Of a DNA stretch of 64,000 nucleotides, positions 43,241 through 54,080 are shown piece after piece. The notes under the pieces were generated by a model. It did no database searches and was not told where the DNA came from. It saw only the letters and a program-made list of their open reading frames with translations. The DNA comes from Bradyrhizobium sp. Arg816. Lineage in GTDB: Bacteria > Pseudomonadota > Alphaproteobacteria > Rhizobiales > Xanthobacteraceae. Both the position numbers and the translations under genes were made by a program. How positions within the stretch are numbered: the first letter of the stretch is position 1; each line of letters starts with the position of its first letter. The stretch covers positions 1 through 64,000 of the forward strand of contig NZ_JAPRAQ010000024.1 in the NCBI RefSeq assembly GCF_029989365.1, written 5' to 3'.

Positions 43241-44493
43241 TTTCTCTCGTCGCGGCTGACGCGTGCCGCTGCTTGATCGGCGATGGAAGCGAGCGCGGCT
43301 TCCTCTAGGGGAAAATCCGCCGCAAGCCAAGCGTCCTCGGCAAGCGTCAGCACATGCCCGAGCGCGGGTCCTTCCGCCATGCCCCGCGCAATGAAGTCGG
43401 CGGCGCGAAGCGGAAATTTCGGCGCAGTCCAGCGCTGCGGCAACTCGGCGAGCGCACGCCAGCGCGACGATCCGACGTCGCCGCCGTCCCGCGCCCAGCC
43501 GAGCAACACGCGATCGTGATAGCGCTCCGCGCCGAGCCGGTAGAGCAACCGCCGCGCATTGGCCTCGTCCTTGGTGGCGAAGCGCCACCAGCGGTGCCCC
43601 ATCGAATCCAGCGCCTTGCTTTCCGCATTGGAGAGCCTCAGGCGCGTGGCGACGCGCTTGGCATCTTCGGTCACGGCGACCGTCAGCGCGGCGAGCCGCC
43701 GCGTGCTGCTTGCCGGCAAGCCAAGCTCGCCCTCGATCGCGATCATGGCCGACAGCGGCCCGGTATAGACGACGCCTCCGCTCAGCGCTTGCAGCAACCC
43801 GCCATCCGCCATCGCGCGCGCGGCATCGGAGGCACCGTGAGCGACCAGCAGCTTCAGCATCTCCAAGCGCACCCGCTCGGCCGACAGGCTCGCAAGCCCC
43901 GCACGTCCCCGGATGCAGGCGAGATAGCCGTCGCGGTCGGGCTCGCCGGCCCCGAAGGCGGCGTGGATGCGGAAGAAGCGCAGGATGCGTAAATAGTCCT
44001 CGGCGATGCGCTGGTCGGGATCACCGATGAAGCGCACGCGCCGCGCGGCCGCATCCGCGATCCCGCCGACATGGTCGTAGACGACACCTCGCACATCGGC
44101 CGACAGTCCGTTCATGGTGAAGTCGCGGCGCTCGGCGTCCTTCACCCAGTCGCGGCCGAACGCGACCCTGGCCTTGCGGCCGAAGGTTTCGGTGTCCTCG
44201 CGCAACGTCGTGACCTCGTAAGGGTGTCCGTCGATGACGAGCGTGATGGTGCCGTGGTCGATGCCGGTCGGCACGCTCTTGATGCCGGCAGCCTTGGCGC
44301 GGCGGATCACCTCGTCGGGCAACGCGGTGGTTGCGATGTCGATGTCGCCAGGCACGAGACCGAGCAACGCATTGCGCACGGCGCCGCCGACCACGCGCGC
44401 TTCCTCGCCGTCGGCGTTGAGCAGTGCCAGGACGCGCGCCGTCCCGCCGGAGGTCAGCCAGGGCGCATTGGCGAGTAACGGCTCTGCGCTCAT
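43237..44493 (-). CDS. cca: CCA-adding tRNA nucleotidyltransferase / poly(A) polymerase family
   Basis: A 418-residue enzyme adding CCA to tRNA 3' ends. Catalytic blocks are VVGGAVRNALLG, the metal-binding DIDIATTALP, the RRDFTMNGLS region and RIAEDYLRILRFFRIH. No HD domain is obvious, as usual in alphaproteobacteria. The ATG at 44493 follows the DUF6111 gene by ten bases, and its end overlaps the TauE/SafE start. Confidence 0.95.
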   Translation of the reverse strand: MSAEPLLANAPWLTSGGTARVLALLNADGEEARVVGGAVRNALLGLVPGDIDIATTALPDEVIRRAKAAGIKSVPTGIDHGTITLVIDGHPYEVTTLREDTETFGRKARVAFGRDWVKDAERRDFTMNGLSADVRGVVYDHVGGIADAAARRVRFIGDPDQRIAEDYLRILRFFRIHAAFGAGEPDRDGYLACIRGRAGLASLSAERVRLEMLKLLVAHGASDAARAMADGGLLQALSGGVVYTGPLSAMIAIEGELGLPASSTRRLAALTVAVTEDAKRVATRLRLSNAESKALDSMGHRWWRFATKDEANARRLLYRLGAERYHDRVLLGWARDGGDVGSSRWRALAELPQRWTAPKFPLRAADFIARGMAEGPALGHVLTLAEDAWLAADFPLEEAALASIADQAAARVSRDERN

Positions 44494-44503
44494 GGTCCAG
44501 CCC

Positions 44504-44767
44504 CTATTTTTCCACGCCCGGCACGAGCCTGCCGTTCTCGACATGGGCGGGTACGTAGGTCGAATCCGGTGCGGCGCCGGAGAAATGCGCGAAGCCGATC
44601 AGCCCCGCGATGACTAGCACGAGCGCGGCCAGGACCAGGCGCGCGACGACGGTGACCGGCCAGGATGATCGCGCGAACAGGCCGGAGCGGGTGGCGGCCA
44701 GGAACAGCGCATAGACGGCAAAAGGGATGAGGAAGATTCCGATCTCGGTCAGAGCCGGCCGGATCAT
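44504..44767 (-). CDS. DUF6111 small membrane protein
   Basis: An 87-residue protein with two hydrophobic segments (about 8-26 and 41-60) and a short C-terminal tail ending SAAPDSTYVPAHVENG-like, typical of the DUF6111 family often found between NUDIX and CCA genes of Rhizobiales. Function is unknown. It overlaps the upstream NUDIX gene by four bases (ATGA). Confidence 0.85.
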   Translation of the reverse strand: MIRPALTEIGIFLIPFAVYALFLAATRSGLFARSSWPVTVVARLVLAALVLVIAGLIGFAHFSGAAPDSTYVPAHVENGRLVPGVEK

Positions 44768-45435
44768 GATGAGTAGATCCGCTCATACAGCACACGCAGC
44801 ATTCCGGCCGTCGCACCCCAGATGTAGCGTTCCGCGAACGGCATCGCGTAATAAAACCGCTCCATGCCGCGGAATTCCTTGCTGTGCACCTGGTGGTTCA
44901 CCGGGTTCATCAGGAAGGATAGCGGTACCTCGAAGGCATCATCAACCTCGGAATGGTTGATGGTGAGCTCGAAGCCGGGCCGCACCTTGGCGACCGTCGG
45001 CAGGATGCGGAAGCCGAAAGCGGTGCCGTAGAGATCGAGGTAGCCGATCGGCTCGACGAAGTCTCTGGACAGGCCGACCTCCTCCTCGGCCTCGCGCAAA
45101 GCCGCATCGAGCGGCGAGGCGTCGGTCGCGTCGATCTTGCCGCCGGGGAAAGCGATCTGGCCGGCATGGTCGTTGAGATGCGCCGAGCGCTGCGTCAGCA
45201 GGATGGTCGGCTCGGGACGGTCGACCACGGCGATCAGGACCGCAGCCGGCCGCACCGGCTGCTCGCGCGCGACGATCTCGAGCATCTTGTCGGTGCCGGG
45301 ATCGCCCGAGGCGGGGATGATGTTCGGATCGTAGAGGCCGGGCGGCACCTCGAAGCCGAGCCTCGCCGTGGATCGGGCGAAGAAATCGGCCGCGCCGATC
45401 ACGACCGGACCGCTCTTCAGGATAGGCTTGTTCAA
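44764..45435 (-). CDS. CoA pyrophosphatase-type NUDIX hydrolase
   Basis: A 223-residue NUDIX enzyme. The Nudix box is GGKIDATDASPLDAALREAE with EEVGL following, and the preceding LTQRSAHLNDHAGQIAFPGG is the UPF0035 motif marking CoA pyrophosphohydrolases. It splits CoA and derivatives, probably for turnover. It overlaps both neighbours (DUF1285 by four bases, DUF6111 by four bases). Confidence 0.93.
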   Translation of the reverse strand: MNKPILKSGPVVIGAADFFARSTARLGFEVPPGLYDPNIIPASGDPGTDKMLEIVAREQPVRPAAVLIAVVDRPEPTILLTQRSAHLNDHAGQIAFPGGKIDATDASPLDAALREAEEEVGLSRDFVEPIGYLDLYGTAFGFRILPTVAKVRPGFELTINHSEVDDAFEVPLSFLMNPVNHQVHSKEFRGMERFYYAMPFAERYIWGATAGMLRVLYERIYSS

Positions 45436-46043
45436 AGTGCGGCCCTCACCTGCTCCGCGTCGGCCATGGCGAAGAATTCGCCGGCCGACTCGACGCCGAA
45501 CATCGGCTGGCCATCGACCATCCGCTCCTCACCCATGTCAACCAGATCGTAATAGAGCGCCCGGGTGACCTTGGCCCAGAGATCGGCGCGGACATGCAAG
45601 TATGGCGTCAGCCCGCCCTCCCTGGCCTGCTCGAAGCGCAGCCGGTGCGCGGCATCGCAGGTGACCCAGTCGTCGACATTGGTGCGGAAGCGGAGCACGC
45701 GATGGTTGTCCTCGCCGTCCTTCTGCATCTCGACCGCCATGAACGGCGCGTCGTCGACGCGAATGCCGACTTTCTCCACAGGCGTGACGAGAAAATGCTT
45801 GTCGCCTTCGCGCTTCAGGACCGTCGAGAACAGGCGAACCAGCGCAGGGCGGCCGATCGGCGTACCCATGTAGAACCAAGTACCGTCGGAAGCGATTCGG
45901 ATGTCGAGATCGCCGCAAAACGGCGGATTCCAAAGATGCACCGGCGGCAGGCCCTTCGTGGCGCCGTCGGCATTGGCAGCACTTTTGGCGGCGGCAGTCA
46001 GCCCCTCAAGACCTCGATCGGCGCTCTGCCCTTGGTTCGCCAT
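45432..46043 (-). CDS. DUF1285 domain protein
   Basis: A 203-residue protein of the DUF1285 family: PPVHLWNPPFCGDLDIRIASDGTWFYMGTPIGRPALVRLFSTVL is the family start (cited as a region), followed by VTPVEKVGIRVDDAPF and NVDDWVTCD. Family function is unsettled. It is the first gene of the operon with the NUDIX, DUF6111, CCA and TauE genes. A strong hairpin lies upstream at 46111-46134. Confidence 0.9.
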   Translation of the reverse strand: MANQGQSADRGLEGLTAAAKSAANADGATKGLPPVHLWNPPFCGDLDIRIASDGTWFYMGTPIGRPALVRLFSTVLKREGDKHFLVTPVEKVGIRVDDAPFMAVEMQKDGEDNHRVLRFRTNVDDWVTCDAAHRLRFEQAREGGLTPYLHVRADLWAKVTRALYYDLVDMGEERMVDGQPMFGVESAGEFFAMADAEQVRAAL

Positions 46044-46110
46044 GGTTTGCCCTGACTTTGTCCGTTGGCACGATTGGTGCAGGTTTTACGTTGTACCCGG
46101 GTGCGCGGTT

Positions 46111-46134
46111 CCACACCGGATTAGCCCGGTGTGG
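46111..46134. other. Hairpin in the divergent promoter region
   Basis: CCACACCGG and CCGGTGTGG pair perfectly around six bases between the DUF1285 and MoxR promoters. No T-run follows on either strand. Confidence 0.5.
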
Positions 46135-46301
46135 AGGTCGCCACTTCGTGATGCCCTACATATCCCTAAGCCGATAAGGTGGGGATAGGTTAATTCAACG
46201 AATACATGGCCTTCCTGCAAGTCTAGCATAGGGCCCATGTGCGACTTGTGATGATCTGACGACGCAAGCGGGCCGCGTGGCGGACTTTAAGGAGCTGACG
46301 G

Positions 46302-47300
46302 ATGGCGGAAAGTGTCGAGAAACTGGAAGACGGAATCGTCCGTTCGGCCGAGCAGGTGTCGAGCCAGATTCGCGCGGCGAAAGACGCAATCGCGTCCGTC
46401 ATCTTCGGCCAGGATCGGGTGATCGAGAACACGCTCGTCACCATCCTCTCCGGCGGTCATGCGCTGCTAATCGGCGTGCCCGGCCTCGCCAAGACCAAGC
46501 TGGTCGAGACGCTCGGCGTCACGCTGGGTCTCGATGCCAAGCGCATCCAGTTCACGCCCGATTTGATGCCGTCGGACATTCTCGGCGCCGAAGTGCTCGA
46601 TGAGAGCACCGCCGGCAAGCGTTCCTTCCGCTTCATCTCCGGTCCCGTGTTCGCGCAGCTGCTGATGGCCGACGAGATCAACCGCGCCAGCCCGCGCACG
46701 CAGTCGGCGCTGCTCCAGGCGATGCAGGAGCAGCACATCACCGTCGCCGGCGCGCGGCACGACCTGCCGAAGCCGTTCCACGTGCTCGCCACGCAAAACC
46801 CGCTGGAGCAGGAAGGCACCTATCCGCTGCCGGAAGCCCAGCTCGACCGCTTCCTGATGGAGATCGACGTCGACTATCCCGATCGCGACGCCGAGCGCCG
46901 CATCCTGTTCGAGACCACGGGTGCCGAGGAGACGCTGGCGAGGGGATCGATGAACGCAGATGCGCTGATCACCGCGCAGCGGCTGATCCGCCGTCTGCCG
47001 GTCGGCGATTCCGTGGTGGAGGCGATCCTGTCGCTGGTCCGTTCGGCTCGCCCGGGCGAGGAGAGCGGCGAGACCGGCAAGTTCATCGCCTGGGGTCCCG
47101 GCCCGCGCGCCAGCCAATCCTTGATGCTCGCCGTGCGCGCACGCGCACTGATCGACGGACGCCTGGCGCCCTCGATCGACGACGTGCTCGACCTCGCCGA
47201 GCCCATATTGAAGCACCGCATGGCGCTGACGTTCCAGGCGCGCGCCGAAGGCCGCACGATTCCGGACGTGATCAAACAATTGAAGGCTCGGATCGGTTGA
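46302..47300 (+). CDS. MoxR family AAA+ ATPase
   Basis: A 332-residue chaperone-like ATPase. Walker A is GVPGLAKTKLVE, Walker B LLMADEINRASPRTQSALLQAMQE, and sensor region ATQNPLEQEGTYPLPEAQLDRF. MoxR ATPases work with von-Willebrand or DUF58 partners to fold or insert metal centres or membrane complexes. Its stop TGA shares one base with the ATG of the DUF58 gene, so translation is coupled. Confidence 0.95.
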   Translation: MAESVEKLEDGIVRSAEQVSSQIRAAKDAIASVIFGQDRVIENTLVTILSGGHALLIGVPGLAKTKLVETLGVTLGLDAKRIQFTPDLMPSDILGAEVLDESTAGKRSFRFISGPVFAQLLMADEINRASPRTQSALLQAMQEQHITVAGARHDLPKPFHVLATQNPLEQEGTYPLPEAQLDRFLMEIDVDYPDRDAERRILFETTGAEETLARGSMNADALITAQRLIRRLPVGDSVVEAILSLVRSARPGEESGETGKFIAWGPGPRASQSLMLAVRARALIDGRLAPSIDDVLDLAEPILKHRMALTFQARAEGRTIPDVIKQLKARIG

Positions 47301-48244
47301 TGGTCGCAGACAACGGGCACACGGCGAAGGAGATCATCGCGATCCGACGTGCCGATGGCGAAAGCCGTACGCTCGCCGCTTCGCTGCCACGCCTGGTGCT
47401 CGAAGCCCGCCGTATCGCCGCCAACGTCATCCACGGCCTGCACGGAAGGCGCCGCGCCGGCTCCGGCGAAAACTTCTGGCAATACCGCCGCTTCGTCTCC
47501 GGCGAGCCGGCGCAGAACGTCGACTGGCGCCGTTCGGCGCGCGACGACCATCTCTATGTGCGCGAGCTTGAATGGGAAGCCTCGCACACGGTCTGGATCT
47601 GGCCCGACCGGTCGCCCTCGATGGCCTTCGCCTCCAAGACCGCGCGCGAATCCAAGCTCGAGCGGACGCTGATCGTTGCCTTCGCGCTGGCCGAGCTGCT
47701 GGTCTCGGGCGGCGAACGCGTCGGCATTCCCGGACTGATGGCGCCGACCGCGAGCCGCAGCGTCATCGACAAGATGGCGCAGGCGATGCTGCATGACGAT
47801 GCGGACCGGCTGAGCCTGCCGCCGTCCTTCGTGCCTTCCGCGCTCGCCGAGATCATCGTGCTGTCGGATTTCTGGTCGCCGATCGCGGAGATCAAATCCA
47901 CGCTCGCGGGCCTGTCCGGCTCCGGCGCGCATGGCACGATGGTGCAGGTGGTCGATCCCGCCGAAGAGTCGTTCCCTTATTCCGGCCGCATCGAGTTCGT
48001 CGAGCCCGAGGGCTTCGGCGTGATCACGGCGGGCCGCGCCGAGACCTGGGCGCAGGACTACACCGCGCGGCTCGCGCTGCACCGCGACCAGATCCGCGCC
48101 GAGACCAGCAGGCTCGACTGGCTGTTCACCACCCATACGACCGACCGCTCCGCCGCCGAGCTCTTGCTGTTCCTGCATGCAGGCATGCAGGTGAGCAAGT
48201 CGGGCAACCGCACCACGACGATCAAGGTGGGGCCGGCCGCATGA
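47300..48244 (+). CDS. DUF58 domain protein
   Basis: A 314-residue protein. The DUF58 core reads GEPAQNVDWRRSARDDHLYVRELEWE, followed by a von-Willebrand-like fold (ADRSPSMAF-type metal site DRSPS). It is the usual partner of MoxR. It overlaps the MoxR stop by one base and the DUF4159 start by four (ATGA). Probable role: scaffold in a MoxR-driven maturation step. Confidence 0.92.
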   Translation: MVADNGHTAKEIIAIRRADGESRTLAASLPRLVLEARRIAANVIHGLHGRRRAGSGENFWQYRRFVSGEPAQNVDWRRSARDDHLYVRELEWEASHTVWIWPDRSPSMAFASKTARESKLERTLIVAFALAELLVSGGERVGIPGLMAPTASRSVIDKMAQAMLHDDADRLSLPPSFVPSALAEIIVLSDFWSPIAEIKSTLAGLSGSGAHGTMVQVVDPAEESFPYSGRIEFVEPEGFGVITAGRAETWAQDYTARLALHRDQIRAETSRLDWLFTTHTTDRSAAELLLFLHAGMQVSKSGNRTTTIKVGPAA

Positions 48245-51054
48245 TGGGATTGCCGCTCGCCTTCACCGAACCGCTGCTCCTGATCGGCCTCGTCAGTCTG
48301 CCCGTGCTGTGGTGGCTGCTGCGCGTGATACCGCCGCGGCCGCGCCGCATCGAGTTTCCACCGACGCGCCTGCTGTTCGACATCGCACCTCGCGAAGAGA
48401 CGCCCTCGCGGACGCCGTGGTGGCTGACCGCGCTGCGGCTCCTGGCTGCGGCCCTCGTCATTTTCGCCGCCGCCGGCCCGATCTGGAATCCGCAAACAGG
48501 CGCCGCCGGCAGCAAGGCGCCGCTGATGATCATGTTCGACGACGGCTGGAGCGCCGCATCGCACTGGGATGTCAGGGTCAGGGCCGCCGACGAGCTGATC
48601 GCCAATGCCGACAACGACCGCCGCGCGATCGCGCTGGTGCCGCTGTCAGAGCCCAATCGCGACATCACCCTAATGCCTGCGGGTGCGGCGCGCGTCGCAC
48701 TGCGCCAGCTCGCGCCAAAGCCCTACTCGATCGATCGCGTTGAAACCCTGACCGCCATCGACCGTTTCCTGAAGGCGACCGGCGACTGCGAGATCGCCTG
48801 GCTGTCGGATGGCGTCGATACCGGCCGCGGCGAGGACTTCGTGCAGGGCCTTGGCAAGACCATCGGAGATCGCAGCCTGACGGTGTTCGAAGGCGGCACG
48901 TCCTCCCCGCTGGCGCTCGTCGCCGCCGAGAACGCCGCCGCCAAGATGACGGTGAAGGTGCTGCGCACCGACAGCGGTATCGCCGTCGGCACCGTGCGCG
49001 CGCTGGACCAGAAGTCCTCGCCGATCGGCGAAGCGCGTTATTCGTTCGGCCCGCAGGACAAGGAGACCGAAGCCTCGTTCGACCTGCCGGTCGAGCTGCG
49101 CAACGACATTACGCGGCTCGATATATCGGGCGAGCGTTCGGCCGGCGCGGTGCAACTGCTCGACAAGCGGTGGCGCCGCCGCGCCATCGGCATCGTCACC
49201 GGCACGACCAGCGAGACCGCGCAGCCGCTGCTGGCGCCGACCTTCTACCTGACCCGTGCGCTGGCGCCGTTCGCCGACGTGCGGCTCGCCGACCGGGGCT
49301 CGCCGCAGCAGGGCATCACGCAATTCCTCGACCAGAAGCTGCCGATGATCATCCTCGCCGATGTCGGCACCGTCGCCCCTGAAATCCGCGAGCGTCTCAA
49401 CGCCTGGATCGACCAGGGCGGCGTGCTGGTGCGTTTCGCCGGTCCAAGGCTGGCCCAGGCCGAGGACGATCTCGTGCCGGTCAAGCTGCGCAAGGGCGGC
49501 CGCACGCTCGGCGGCAGCCTGACCTGGGAGAAGCCGCAGCATCTCGCCGGCTTCGCCGCCGACGGCCCGTTTGCCGGCGTCGCAGTCCCCAAGGACGTCA
49601 CCGTGAACCGCCAGGTCCTGGCCGAGCCCGACGCGGTGCTCGCCACCAAGAGCTGGGCCTCGCTGGAAGACGGCACGCCGCTCGTCACCGGCGAGCATCG
49701 CGGCAAGGGCCTGGTCAGCCTGTTCCACGTCAGCGCCGACATGCGCTGGTCCGACCTGCCGATGTCGGGCACCTTCGTCGAAATGCTGCGCCGGGTCGTC
49801 GACATGTCCGGCTACACCGCCAAGCCAGGGCCCGGGGTCGCGGGCGAGGCGAGCACCGAGACGGTGGCGCCGCTGCACATCCTCGACGGCTTCGGCGCGT
49901 TCGGGCCGCCGCCGGCCACCGCGAAGCCGCTGCCCGCGGATTATCGCGACCGCGCCACGCCTGATCATCCGCCCGGCTTCTATGGTCCGGCAGAAGGACC
50001 GCTCGCCGTGAACACGCTCGCAGCTTCCGACCGCATCGCCGCGCTGAACACCGCAGGCCTGCGCGCCCGGCACGCGACCTACACCAATGCCGAGCCGCGC
50101 GACCTGCGCGGCTGGCTGCTGTCGACGGCGCTCGCGCTGTTCCTGATCGACGCCATCATCGTCGCGGTGCTCGGCGGCGGAATCGCCGCGCTGCTGCGCC
50201 GGCGCGCCGCGACAGCCATGATCGTCTTCGGGCTGGCGCTTGCAGGCCTGGTGTCGCTTGCGCCCGCGCCGTCGCACGCCGATGGCGCCTCCGACGAGTT
50301 CGCCATGAAGGCGGTGTCGCAAACCCGCCTCGCCTATGTCGTGACAGGCAATGCCGACGTCGATTCCATCGTCAAGGCCGGCATGTCCGGTCTGACGCAA
50401 TTCCTGGCGCAGCGCACCGCGCTGGAGGCCGGCGATCCCGTCGGCATCGATCCCGGACGCGACGAGCTCGCCTTCTTCCCGCTGATCTACTGGCCGATCG
50501 TGCCGGGCGCGCCCAAGCCGCCGCAGGATGCCATCAACAAGATCGACGCCTACATGAAGCAGGGCGGCACCGTGCTGTTCGACACCCGCGACGCGATCGA
50601 AGCGCCGCCCGGCGAGAACGGCGCCGCACAGACCCCGGGCATGCAGACGCTGCGCGAGATCCTGTCGTCGCTCGACGTGCCCGAGCTCGAGCCGGTGCCG
50701 CGCGAGCACGTGCTGACCAAGACTTTTTATCTGTTGCGCGACTTCCCGGGCCGTTTCAGCACCGGCCAGACCTGGGTCGAGGCCTTGCCGCGCGATGAGG
50801 ACGACGACAGCGCGCAGCGGCCGGCCCGCGGCGGCGACGGCGTCTCGCCGATCATCATCACCTCGAACGATCTGGCCGGCGCCTGGGCGCAGCGGCTCGA
50901 CGGTCAGTTCATGCTGCCGATGTCCGGCGGCGACGCCCGCCAGCGCGAATTCGCCTACCGCGCCGGCGCCAACATCGTGATGTACACCCTGACCGGCAAC
51001 TACAAGGCCGACCAGGTGCACGCACCGGCCCTGATCGAACGTCTGGGGCAATAG
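48241..51054 (+). CDS. DUF4159 membrane protein with N-terminal BatA-like domain
   Basis: A 937-residue protein. The N-terminus (TEPLLLIGLVSLPVLWWLLRVIPPRPRRIEFPPTRLLF, as a region) is a BatA-type double membrane anchor, a long periplasmic part follows, then further hydrophobic helices (about residue 620-670) and a C-terminal DUF4159 domain (LAFFPLIYWPIVPGAPKPPQDAI, QGGTVLFDTRDAIEAP). It works with MoxR/DUF58 in an uncharacterised envelope process. The gene is coupled to DUF58 by ATGA. Confidence 0.9.
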   Translation: MMGLPLAFTEPLLLIGLVSLPVLWWLLRVIPPRPRRIEFPPTRLLFDIAPREETPSRTPWWLTALRLLAAALVIFAAAGPIWNPQTGAAGSKAPLMIMFDDGWSAASHWDVRVRAADELIANADNDRRAIALVPLSEPNRDITLMPAGAARVALRQLAPKPYSIDRVETLTAIDRFLKATGDCEIAWLSDGVDTGRGEDFVQGLGKTIGDRSLTVFEGGTSSPLALVAAENAAAKMTVKVLRTDSGIAVGTVRALDQKSSPIGEARYSFGPQDKETEASFDLPVELRNDITRLDISGERSAGAVQLLDKRWRRRAIGIVTGTTSETAQPLLAPTFYLTRALAPFADVRLADRGSPQQGITQFLDQKLPMIILADVGTVAPEIRERLNAWIDQGGVLVRFAGPRLAQAEDDLVPVKLRKGGRTLGGSLTWEKPQHLAGFAADGPFAGVAVPKDVTVNRQVLAEPDAVLATKSWASLEDGTPLVTGEHRGKGLVSLFHVSADMRWSDLPMSGTFVEMLRRVVDMSGYTAKPGPGVAGEASTETVAPLHILDGFGAFGPPPATAKPLPADYRDRATPDHPPGFYGPAEGPLAVNTLAASDRIAALNTAGLRARHATYTNAEPRDLRGWLLSTALALFLIDAIIVAVLGGGIAALLRRRAATAMIVFGLALAGLVSLAPAPSHADGASDEFAMKAVSQTRLAYVVTGNADVDSIVKAGMSGLTQFLAQRTALEAGDPVGIDPGRDELAFFPLIYWPIVPGAPKPPQDAINKIDAYMKQGGTVLFDTRDAIEAPPGENGAAQTPGMQTLREILSSLDVPELEPVPREHVLTKTFYLLRDFPGRFSTGQTWVEALPRDEDDDSAQRPARGGDGVSPIIITSNDLAGAWAQRLDGQFMLPMSGGDARQREFAYRAGANIVMYTLTGNYKADQVHAPALIERLGQ

Positions 51055-51061
51055 GATCGAC

Positions 51062-53125
<2,064 letters not shown>

Positions 53126-53171
53126 TCTCCTGAAGCGGGATGGATGAGACTCGCCTAGCGCCGCGACGGCG

Positions 53172-53333
53172 GTGCGTTCCCTCCCCCCTCGCGGGGGAGG
53201 GCTAGGGAGAGGGGTGGCCCAGCAATAGGTGTCATCAGTTGTTAGCGATGCATCGAGCGCGGGTAGGCGACGGAAAGAGTCCCCGTCTGGCCCCCCCCTC
53301 CCTGCCCCTCCCCCGCAAGGGGGGAGGGAACGG
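53172..53333. repeat. Inverted pair of CCCTCCCC/GGGGAGGG elements
   Basis: A block with CCCTCCCCCCTCGCGGGGGA near 53178 is repeated in opposite orientation with CCCCTCCCCCGCAAGGGGGG near 53308. Each arm is itself palindromic. The type is common in Bradyrhizobium intergenic DNA. Confidence 0.7.
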
Positions 53334-53460
53334 AGAGAGCACCGCTGTTGGCCCAACTCGATTCGAATTCAACCCATCGCGCTAGTTGCCCGAACGACAC
53401 ATCGATTCGGCTGCCAGCGCGCATTGGTCCGCTCGCTGTTGACATCCGCTGATCTAAGCT

Positions 53461-53483
53461 GCGATGTTACATTATAACATCGC
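53461..53483. promoter_or_regulatory. Zur-box-like palindrome upstream of DUF2946/TonB receptor genes
   Basis: Nine-base arms GCGATGTTA (53461-53469) and TAACATCGC (53475-53483) with five bases between give ATGTTA-N5-TAACAT, close to the alphaproteobacterial zinc-uptake regulator consensus (ATGTTAT...ATAACAT). TTGACA lies at 53439-53444, so a bound repressor would cover or follow the -10 region. The downstream genes encode a ZnuD-like receptor, consistent with zinc control. Confidence 0.65.
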
Positions 53484-53528
53484 GAGATCAGGGGGATTGA
53501 TCCCTGCGATGTGGGGTGGCTTTTCCAG

Positions 53529-53933
53529 ATGAAGTGGTTCCGGTCGAATATCAGGCACGGCGCCCGGCTCGCGTTGTTCGCGATGCTGGTGCAGTTCGGG
53601 CTGACGTTCGGCCACAGCCATTGGTTCGCCCAGGCCGCTCCCTTCGCCCAGTCCTCGCTCCAGCAGACCGACGGCAGCAAGAGCATCGCTTCAATCGACC
53701 GCGCCGCGGTCGAGAGGCAATCGCCCGCCGGCCCCGACCGGGAGCAGCCGGGCGAGGACAATTGCGCGATCTGCGCCCTGGTCGCGATGGCGGGCACCGT
53801 CATGTTCGCGGCGCCGCCTCTCTTGCTGCTGCCGCAGGCGATCGACCTGCTCTACCGCACCCTAGACGCCGAATTCATCCATCTGAACTCGGCCGGCACG
53901 GCGTTTCAGCCGCGCGCCCCTCCCGCGTCCTGA
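53529..53933 (+). CDS. DUF2946 family protein
   Basis: A 134-residue protein from the ATG at 53529 (MKWFRSNIR). Hydrophobic segment LALFAMLVQFGLTFGHSHWF leads to a His-containing region, then the DUF2946 signature DNCAICALVAMAGTVMFAAPP with a CxxC pair. The family is typically encoded next to metal-transport receptors or copper chaperones and has unknown function. Here it is directly behind the Zur-like palindrome and 147 bases before a TonB receptor gene. Confidence 0.85.
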   Translation: MKWFRSNIRHGARLALFAMLVQFGLTFGHSHWFAQAAPFAQSSLQQTDGSKSIASIDRAAVERQSPAGPDREQPGEDNCAICALVAMAGTVMFAAPPLLLLPQAIDLLYRTLDAEFIHLNSAGTAFQPRAPPAS

Positions 53934-54080
53934 CTTCCAACAGCGCTTGATCACACCCGGCTCGCCGCTTTCAGGCGAACGCACGGGAGCAGTTGAAGTC
54001 GAATTCCGTCGCGCTGCGACGGCAGGCCGCCTCCGATCAGCACCAAATCTCGCGGACGGCGCCTGACTGGAATCAGGACC

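Larger units (their letters stand above)
53126..53528. other. Intergenic region of 403 bases with G/C-rich palindrome pair and operator
   Basis: It contains the repeat at 53172-53333 and the Zur-box-like palindrome at 53461-53483, listed separately. No coding frame is seen. Confidence 0.6.
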
